Part shown: positions 5,860 through 10,759 of the stretch, piece after piece
How the letters are laid out: each line of letters starts with the position of its first letter
Position numbering within the stretch: the stretch's first letter is position 1
NCBI GenBank assembly: GCA_947176715.1
Contig: CAMWRR010000040.1
Coordinates: 1-10,759, forward strand
Direction: 5' to 3'
DNA from: an uncultured Rikenellaceae bacterium
GTDB taxonomy: Bacteria > Bacteroidota > Bacteroidia > Bacteroidales > Rikenellaceae
DNA: 10,759 nucleotides
Notes under the pieces: generated by a model
Told to the model about the DNA's origin: nothing
The model's input: the letters and a program-made list of their open reading frames with translations, nothing else
Database searches by the model: none
Position numbers and translations under genes: made by a program

Positions 5860-6354
5860 ATGATAAAGGTAGGTATAATATCCGACACCCACTCCACATT
5901 CGACGATAAGATCATGCGTTTTCTTGAGCCGGTGGATGTAATATGGCATGCTGGCGATATTGGCGACATGGCCACCGCCGACAGGATAAGCGCCTTTAAG
6001 CCTCTTATGGCCGTCTACGGCAATATCGACGATTATGTTGTCAGGTCGGCCTATCGTAACGATTGCATATTGTTCGACGCCGAGGGTGCCCGGGTGTTGA
6101 TGACCCATATAGGAGGTTATCCGGGTAATTACGTGTCTTCGTTACGTAGCAAGATCGTTACCGGCAAGCCTACCATAGTGGTGACTGGCCATTCCCATAT
6201 TCTCAAAGTGATGTGGGACAAACGCTTCGGTCATCTTCATATCAATCCGGGGGCGGCGGGCAACAGCGGGTTTCATCGCGTAAGGACGGCCGTGCGTCTT
6301 AATATAGATTGCGGCGAACCGCGCGATCTGGAGATAGGGGAGTGGAGCAGATAG
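5860..6354 (+). CDS. YfcE/MJ0936-type metallophosphoesterase
   Basis: The 164-residue single-domain protein has all metal and catalytic motifs of the small calcineurin-like phosphodiesterases: Asp9 and His11 (SDTH), Asp33 (HAGDIGD), Asn55 (GNID), His83 (THIGG), and His111 and His113 (GHSH), followed by the family's INPGAAG. These enzymes bind two metal ions and hydrolyse phosphodiesters in vitro; the physiological substrate is generally unknown. Cytoplasmic by appearance. The ATG at 5860 starts directly at the first beta strand, MIKVGIISDTH, so the start is secure. A weak -7 match (TATATTTC, 5828-5835) lies 24 bases upstream. The Omp85-like gene follows after 6 bases, implying one transcript. 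Confidence 0.93.
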   Translation: MIKVGIISDTHSTFDDKIMRFLEPVDVIWHAGDIGDMATADRISAFKPLMAVYGNIDDYVVRSAYRNDCILFDAEGARVLMTHIGGYPGNYVSSLRSKIVTGKPTIVVTGHSHILKVMWDKRFGHLHINPGAAGNSGFHRVRTAVRLNIDCGEPRDLEIGEWSR

Positions 6355-6360
6355 GTAGCC

Positions 6361-8235
6361 ATGCGGTCCGGTGTGTCTTATATATGTGCCGTTGCGGCCT
6401 TTTTTGCGGTGCTGTTGTCCGTCGCCGGGGCCTCTCCGCTCTGTCGTGATACGTTTGCCGACACTCTGCGCACCGACAGACAGAGACACCGCATCGAGCG
6501 CGATACGGTGCCGTATATGTTCGACGACGTGGTCGATACCGTCAAAATCCGCAACATGAATATCGACACCTCGCGTTATAAGTCCAAGCTGGTTAAGACC
6601 ATAAACAACATCTTCTCGTACAGCCCAAGGAGGGTGTTGACCAAAGAACCGGTGGACAAGAGGTACGAGGGGTGCGTCATAGACTCGGTCGTAATAGTGC
6701 GTATTCCGCCGTTCGACGAGGATGTCAAGAGCCGCTTCATGAAGTGGACCTATCGGGCGGCCAATAACCTGCACGTTCTCACGCGCGAGTCGATGATACG
6801 CAAGATATTGATGATTAAGCCGGGCGATAGCTTCAATGTGGCCGATGCCACACGTAACGAGGTGCTCATAAGGGGGCAGGGCTTTATCGACGATGTGCGT
6901 ATAGTGGCCGAACCGTCCGGCGAGGCGGGTCATGTGGTGTTAACGGTATATGTGAGCGACAATTTCTCTTTGGGAGGCGAGTTCGAGTACAACGGTCACG
7001 ACGACTCCGAGCTGTCGGTATATGAGAACAACTTTCTCGGCACCGGCAATACCCTTAAGGTGACCGACTACTTCAACGTTCACGAAAGGCGATTCGCAAA
7101 ATACGGCGATATATCGCACAAGTTCCACAACTTCATGGGTACCTTCGTGGAGATAACATCCACGTTGGGGTATGGCGACAGGGGCGACTATTTCAAGGTA
7201 CGCAACAAGGTTCTCCGTCCCTATATCAAACCCACCGACTGGGCCGGAGGTCTCTATCAGGATTTCTCCCGTAGTATGGACGACATAGTCTCTATGGACT
7301 CCACCATACGTGTTACCCGTAACATATTCTCGGCATGGGCGGGCGGATCTTTCGAGGTGGCGCCCAAGGAGACGAATATCTATTTCAGTCTGCGGTACGA
7401 GTATCGTTACTTCATAGACGGTCCGTTCGTTAACCGCTGGGTGAACCGTTACTATCACAATAACACCTCGATGCTCTTTACCGTAGGTCTCTATAGGGAA
7501 CATTTCTACCGGGGCAATCTCATATACGGTTTCGGGCGTACCGAGGATATCCCATACGGATTCAAAGCTGAGCTGTTGGGCGGTTACAGTTGGGGGCGTT
7601 ACGACGACATACCCTACGTAGGCGCCCGTGCCTCCGCCGGACATCTGACGCATCTGGGGTATATGTACGCCAATGCTCAGTGCGGCACCTATCTGATGAA
7701 CCAGTACAGCCGTTACAATCAGATGATAACGCGTCTCGATCTGCTCTATTTCACCAATCTGTTGTCGTTGAAGCGAGGTTACAATATGCGTCAGTTCCTA
7801 AGGGCGGGTGTCACAATCGGTTCCAATATGATGATAGGCGACGGGCAGAACATAACATTCGACGGCGATTACAGATTGCGCGATATAAGCATGGGCGACA
7901 TAGTCGGCACCACCCGTCTCTACCTGTCGCCCGAGGCGGTGCTGTTCAGCCCTTGGCATATACTCGGGTTTCGCTTCTCGCTCTATTCGTTTCTCGATTC
8001 GGGCACTCTCGGTTTCGATAACAACCCTTTCAAAAACGAGTTTTACAGCGCCGTAGGGTTGGGAGTAAGGGTTCGTAACGAGAAGTTGGCGTTCAGTGCA
8101 ATACAGTTCCGGTTCTCGGTGATGTTAAAGGGCGGACCGACCATCTCGTCGCAATATTTTAAAGTCTGTCACGAACAGAGGCTTGACGACCACCGATTCA
8201 TCCCCGGCGAACCCAACTTCATAAAATTCGATTAG
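6361..8235 (+). CDS. Omp85-like outer-membrane beta-barrel protein with a POTRA-like domain
   Basis: The 624-residue protein starts with a signal peptide (MRSGVSYICAVAAFFAVLLSVAGA, likely cut after Ala24). After a linker rich in charged residues, one POTRA-like unit is visible at about 104-200: IDSVVIVRIPPF, NNLHVLTRESMIRKILMIKPGDSF, and NEVLIRGQGFIDDVRIVAEP. From about 201 alternating polar/hydrophobic strands with aromatic edges continue to the C-terminus, beginning with the Omp85-type YENNFLGTGNTLKV and including GYSWGRYDDIPYVGARASAG and LRAGVTIG. The member looks like a BamA/TamA/ShlB relative, so a role in outer-membrane insertion, translocation or lipid handling is likely, but the substrate is unknown. 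It is shorter than BamA, which has five POTRA units, so it is not the essential BamA. Only 6 bases separate it from the phosphoesterase gene. Confidence 0.82.
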   Translation: MRSGVSYICAVAAFFAVLLSVAGASPLCRDTFADTLRTDRQRHRIERDTVPYMFDDVVDTVKIRNMNIDTSRYKSKLVKTINNIFSYSPRRVLTKEPVDKRYEGCVIDSVVIVRIPPFDEDVKSRFMKWTYRAANNLHVLTRESMIRKILMIKPGDSFNVADATRNEVLIRGQGFIDDVRIVAEPSGEAGHVVLTVYVSDNFSLGGEFEYNGHDDSELSVYENNFLGTGNTLKVTDYFNVHERRFAKYGDISHKFHNFMGTFVEITSTLGYGDRGDYFKVRNKVLRPYIKPTDWAGGLYQDFSRSMDDIVSMDSTIRVTRNIFSAWAGGSFEVAPKETNIYFSLRYEYRYFIDGPFVNRWVNRYYHNNTSMLFTVGLYREHFYRGNLIYGFGRTEDIPYGFKAELLGGYSWGRYDDIPYVGARASAGHLTHLGYMYANAQCGTYLMNQYSRYNQMITRLDLLYFTNLLSLKRGYNMRQFLRAGVTIGSNMMIGDGQNITFDGDYRLRDISMGDIVGTTRLYLSPEAVLFSPWHILGFRFSLYSFLDSGTLGFDNNPFKNEFYSAVGLGVRVRNEKLAFSAIQFRFSVMLKGGPTISSQYFKVCHEQRLDDHRFIPGEPNFIKFD

Positions 8236-8238
8236 GGG

Positions 8239-8258
8239 GGGGACACAGTCCCCTTTTT
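8239..8258 (+). terminator. Intrinsic terminator of the phosphoesterase/Omp85-like operon
   Basis: GGGGAC (8239-8244) and GTCCCC (8248-8253) form a tight 6-base-pair stem over a 3-base ACA loop, followed by five T (8254-8258). The stem begins within the run of G that starts in the stop codon, so only 3 bases separate stop and hairpin. Confidence 0.88.
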
Positions 8259-8542
8259 GATAAACTATACCGTTGGTTTTGTCGCTTGGTTTTGGTGAAC
8301 ACAGCATCTTTGTGATGCGACGGATGTGTGAGGATATTTAAAAGTACAAGTGTGGGGACTGATTTGTTAGGCCTCTTCGCTAAAATGACAAAACAAAGCG
8401 ACAGAGGTTTGTCTCTATCGCTTCGTATGGGCTGGAATCAGGCCGGATATGGATTCTCACGGGCCGATAATCCGACAAATGACGCTCACATATTAGTGTA
8501 TGTGCCGTTCAATGATGGCATAAGGTGATTATTCCCTGTTCA
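8259..8542. other. Intergenic stretch with a doubtful 66-codon frame
   Basis: Between two convergent genes lies about 285 bases. A plus-strand frame from a GTG at 8328 (or ATG at 8385) to 8528 could encode up to 66 residues ending in DNPTNDAHILVYVPFNDGIR, but it has no recognisable domain, no signal peptide and no clear ribosome-binding site. It also runs straight through the terminator-like hairpin at 8396-8423, so I do not annotate it as a gene. A remnant or a repeated intergenic element is possible and could be settled by a genome-wide search for the 8333-8528 sequence. Confidence 0.4.
8381..8423 (-). terminator. Probable pdxA terminator
   Basis: AAGCGA-C-AGAG (8396-8406) pairs with CTCT-A-TCGCTT (8413-8423), 10 base pairs with one mismatch around the loop GTTTGT. 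On the minus strand it is followed by TGTTTTGTCATTTTA, a T-rich but interrupted tract. It lies 120 bases beyond the pdxA stop codon, somewhat far but with no gene between. Confidence 0.65.
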
Positions 8543-9637
8543 TTACGCCTCGTGTTGGTCCATCGGGACCGATTCGTCGGCACCCCAGTGCTCTTTTGAT
8601 GCCGTTTTCAGCGGGTTGGCGCTTATCTCTGCGAATATGTTTCTGTTGCGGCATATGTCTATGGCCCGATATATGGCCGCACGCAGAGACGTCTCGTCGG
8701 CCATGTTCTTGCCGGCTATGTCGTAGGCTACGCCGTGGTCGGGGCTGGTGCGCACTATGTCCAGTCCGGCGGTGTAGTTGACCCCCTCTTCGCCGCTGAG
8801 TATCTTGAAGGGGGTAAGCCCTTGGTCGTGATACATGGCCAGTACGCCGTCGAATTTGGTGTAGCTGCCGTGTGCGAAGAATCCGTCGGCGCCGTAGGGA
8901 CCGTATGCCGATATGCCCTCGAAACCGGCGCTCTTGATAGCCGGGGCTATTATCTCCTCCTCCTCGCGTCCGAGCAGACCGCAGTCGCCGGCGTGGGGGT
9001 TGAGGCTCAGGACGGCTATCCGCGGCGACCGTATGGAGAAGTCGCGGATGAGCGAACGGTGCATCATGCGTATCTTTTCGAGGATGTTCTCGGGTGTTAT
9101 CCGTGCCGGCACCTTGACGAGCGGCTCGTGTATGGTTACAAGCCCTATCTTGACTATGTCGCTCACCATGAACATAAGAGGCGTCTTGCCTCCGAAGTTA
9201 GAGGCGAAATATTCGGTGTGTCCCACGAAATCGAACTGGTCGCTCTGCACGTTGGCCTTGTTGATGGGGCATGTCACCACCGCGTCGATGGCGCCCGAGG
9301 CAAGGTCTTTCATGGCCGCGTTGAGGGCGGCTACGGCGTATTGTCCTGCCAGCGGGGTGGACTTGCCCACCTCTATGCGTACGTTCTCGTCTATGCAGTT
9401 GATTATGTTGGGGTGCTTGGGCGATGCCTCCTGAGCCGAGCCTATCACGTTGAAGCTGAAAGATGCGTGGTCGGGCATGTCGCGCTTGTAGAAGCCGGCC
9501 ACCTTGTTGCTTCCGTAGACTATCGGGGTGCACAGCTCGCACATGCGCGGGTCGGACAGCGCCTTTATCATTATCTCGTAACCGATGCCGTTGATGTCGC
9601 CGTGCGTTATGCCTATTTTAAGTTTTCTGTCTGTCAT
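8543..9637 (-). CDS. pdxA: 4-hydroxythreonine-4-phosphate dehydrogenase PdxA
   Basis: The 364-residue protein oxidises 4-phosphohydroxy-L-threonine with NAD(P)+ in the deoxyxylulose-5-phosphate-dependent route to pyridoxine phosphate (vitamin B6). Seen motifs: ITHGDINGIGYE at the N-terminus, TCPINKANV (122-130), GHTEYFA (139-145), the three metal-ligand histidines His170 (TIHEPL), His215 (LNPHAGD) and His270 (YHDQGLTPFK), and VNYTAGLDIVRTSPDHGVAYDIAGK (286-310). GDINGIG replaces the proteobacterial GDPAGIG, as I recall for Bacteroidota PdxA. Length is slightly above the usual 330 because of a C-terminal tail after EHWGADE. It is divergent from the head-GIN gene and has its own promoter. pdxJ is not in the window. 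Confidence 0.97.
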   Translation of the reverse strand: MTDRKLKIGITHGDINGIGYEIMIKALSDPRMCELCTPIVYGSNKVAGFYKRDMPDHASFSFNVIGSAQEASPKHPNIINCIDENVRIEVGKSTPLAGQYAVAALNAAMKDLASGAIDAVVTCPINKANVQSDQFDFVGHTEYFASNFGGKTPLMFMVSDIVKIGLVTIHEPLVKVPARITPENILEKIRMMHRSLIRDFSIRSPRIAVLSLNPHAGDCGLLGREEEEIIAPAIKSAGFEGISAYGPYGADGFFAHGSYTKFDGVLAMYHDQGLTPFKILSGEEGVNYTAGLDIVRTSPDHGVAYDIAGKNMADETSLRAAIYRAIDICRNRNIFAEISANPLKTASKEHWGADESVPMDQHEA

Positions 9638-9746
9638 TTCTTATGCCTGTTTAGGTAGTGGTTGCCTCCTCGGGCGGCTGTCATGCGGTGGAGGGCGTTT
9701 AGACGGCCCGACGGCAAAACCGCTTCGGAGGTACATTCCCGAAAGA

Positions 9747-9777
9747 CAAAATTAATCTTTTTTTGCATAAATGCAAT
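9747..9777 (-). promoter_or_regulatory. pdxA promoter with a 14-base palindrome in the spacer
   Basis: On the minus strand ATTG (complement of 9774-9777) is followed after 19 bases by TAATTTTG (complement of 9747-9754), matching TTTG/TAnnTTTG except for one base in the -33 box. Transcription would start about 110 bases before the ATG. The spacer carries a perfect palindrome, TTGCAT-AA-ATGCAA (9763-9776), overlapping the -33 box by three bases, and AATCTTT is repeated on both sides (plus strand 9754-9760 and 9775-9781). The palindrome is directly visible; that it is an operator is inference. Confidence 0.6.
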
Positions 9778-9880
9778 CTTTGTTTGTAACTTTAACACTC
9801 CCTATGCGTTTAACAGAAAACAAACCGTAAGAGGCCGCCGTTGATAAGGAGCGGGGCCGGACAAATAAAAACTAAAACTT

Positions 9881-10759
9881 ATGAAGAGATTTAAATCATT
9901 GTTGGCGGTTGTCGTCGCTCTGACGGCGATGATCTATTCGGTAGACCTCTTCGCGCAAACCAGAGCCGTAAGGCTGACAGGCTATCAGGGCGATGCTCTG
10001 TCGGGGATAAGCGTGTCCGGCGGATTCAAGGTGGAGTTGTCGCAGGGATCGGCAACCTCGGCTGTGGTGGAGGTAAACGAGGAGCTTGAGAAGTATCTGA
10101 TATTCGAGAACAAGAACGGCATCGTTAACATAGGTCTCAATTTCAGCACGAACGAGGCGCAGTCGGTAATAAACCGTCTGCACAGACACACCAGACCGCA
10201 CCTTGTGGCACGTGTCGTTGTCGGTGATATTGCGGCCATATCCGCATCCGGCGGCAGTGCAGTGTCTGTCAATACTCCGGTAGACGTGTCTCAGTTTTCG
10301 CTCAATGTAAGCAGCTCCAGCAAGGTCAACGGATTGGGCGTGAGAGCCAAGGAGGCCGCCATAAGGTTGTCGAACGGCAGCTCCGTGGAGATGGGTTCCG
10401 TGAATACCACCCGTTTGGATGTCTCTGTGTCGTCGTCGAGCAAACTGCACATGGGTGATGTCGTATCGGGAGAGATGACGGTAGGTGCCTCCAACGGTAG
10501 CGCCGTCAACACAGGCTCGGTAAGTGCCGACGCTATGGCGGTCAGAGCCTCGTCATCGAGCAGAATGTCTTTCTCGGGCGTACAGTCCAACGATATGACG
10601 TTAAACGCGTCGAACGGCTCTTCGGTGGAGACCGGGACGGTCAAAACTGTCGGATTGGCGTTGGGAATGTCGTCGTCGAGCCGTTTGCGTGCGGAGGGTA
10701 TCGAGGCAGACAATATGACGGCCAATGCTTCGAACGGCTCCACTATTACAATAGAGCGC
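9881..10759 (+). CDS. Exported head-GIN (DUF2807) protein, 3' end beyond the window
   Basis: At least 293 residues. It starts MKRFKSLLAVVVALTAMIYSVDLFAQ, a signal peptide with likely cleavage after Ala25. The next part (GISVSGGFKVELSQGSATSAVVEVNEELEKYLIF, 42-75) is the usual start of the putative auto-transporter adhesin head-GIN domain. From Ser144 the sequence is an exact 20-residue repeat, each rung opening alternately with SSSS[KR] (144, 184, 224, 264) or SNGS (164, 204, 244, 284), with a preceding variant SGGSAV at 123. This fits a beta-solenoid. Despite the Pfam name, an adhesive function is not shown. Envelope or secreted location is likely. The leader is A-rich (ACTAAAACTTATG). A weak promoter match (TTTG 9779-9782, 20 bases, TATGCGTTTA) precedes it. 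It is divergent from pdxA. Confidence 0.85.
   Translation, partial: MKRFKSLLAVVVALTAMIYSVDLFAQTRAVRLTGYQGDALSGISVSGGFKVELSQGSATSAVVEVNEELEKYLIFENKNGIVNIGLNFSTNEAQSVINRLHRHTRPHLVARVVVGDIAAISASGGSAVSVNTPVDVSQFSLNVSSSSKVNGLGVRAKEAAIRLSNGSSVEMGSVNTTRLDVSVSSSSKLHMGDVVSGEMTVGASNGSAVNTGSVSADAMAVRASSSSRMSFSGVQSNDMTLNASNGSSVETGTVKTVGLALGMSSSSRLRAEGIEADNMTANASNGSTITIER
10310..10759 (+). repeat. Diverged 60-bp tandem repeat within the head-GIN gene
   Basis: Seven full rungs of exactly 60 bases, and the first half of an eighth, follow one another without gaps from 10310. Every second rung starts with a Ser4 codon group ending in AGC plus a basic residue (for example TCGTCGTCGAGC twice), and the others start with Ser-Asn-Gly-Ser codons ((T/A)(C/G)n AACGG(C/T)(T/A)(C/G)n). 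The true unit is therefore a 120-base pair of rungs. The bases have drifted while the protein pattern is kept, which points to selection on the fold rather than to a recent slippage event. Confidence 0.8.

Noticed and set aside
8735..9658. 307-codon plus-strand frame antisense to pdxA
   Set aside because: Val/Ala/Tyr-rich antisense shadow of a certain pdxA with all motifs on the other strand.

Overview
The window reads as a chromosomal segment of a Bacteroidota bacterium, most likely order Bacteroidales. A moderately GC-rich member such as a Rikenellaceae/Alistipes relative is possible, but the genus is inference. The support is: promoters of the Bacteroidota type (TTTG, 19-20 bases, TAnnTTTG); A-rich leaders without strong Shine-Dalgarno sequences; Bacteroidota-style versions of GcvT, PdxA (GDINGIG instead of GDPAGIG) and Tpx; a head-GIN (DUF2807) exported protein; and a CreD with a winged-helix regulator beside it. 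No mobile element, CRISPR array, tRNA or rRNA was seen.

Layout. Bases 1-507 hold no convincing gene but carry structured repeats: three hairpins, two of them with an identical 9-base loop on different stems, and two composite units with shared ends. Bases 508-1853 carry, on the minus strand, tpx followed by a DUF2461 gene, separated by a clear intrinsic terminator. Bases 2025-4302 carry, on the minus strand, a six-helix membrane protein gene, a small winged-helix regulator gene 2 bases after it, and creD. Almost the same 25-base promoter/inverted-repeat block stands in front of the membrane protein gene and in front of creD, which suggests one shared control circuit, probably run by the regulator. 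Bases 4303-4508 are a divergent promoter region.

Bases 4509-5612 carry gcvT on the plus strand with its own strong terminator. Bases 5860-8235 carry a compact plus-strand pair: a YfcE/MJ0936-type metallophosphoesterase and, 6 bases later, an Omp85-like outer-membrane protein with one visible POTRA-like domain. A tight GC hairpin with a T run ends this pair. Bases 8236-8542 appear to be a terminator region with at most a doubtful small ORF. pdxA (8543-9637) is on the minus strand and is divergent from an exported head-GIN protein gene that starts at 9881 and runs off the window.

How the genes relate: most are housekeeping (glycine cleavage, vitamin B6 synthesis, peroxide defence). The parts with more to find are the creD/regulator/membrane-protein locus with its duplicated operator, the exact 20-residue alternating repeat of the head-GIN protein, and the hairpin family at the left edge.
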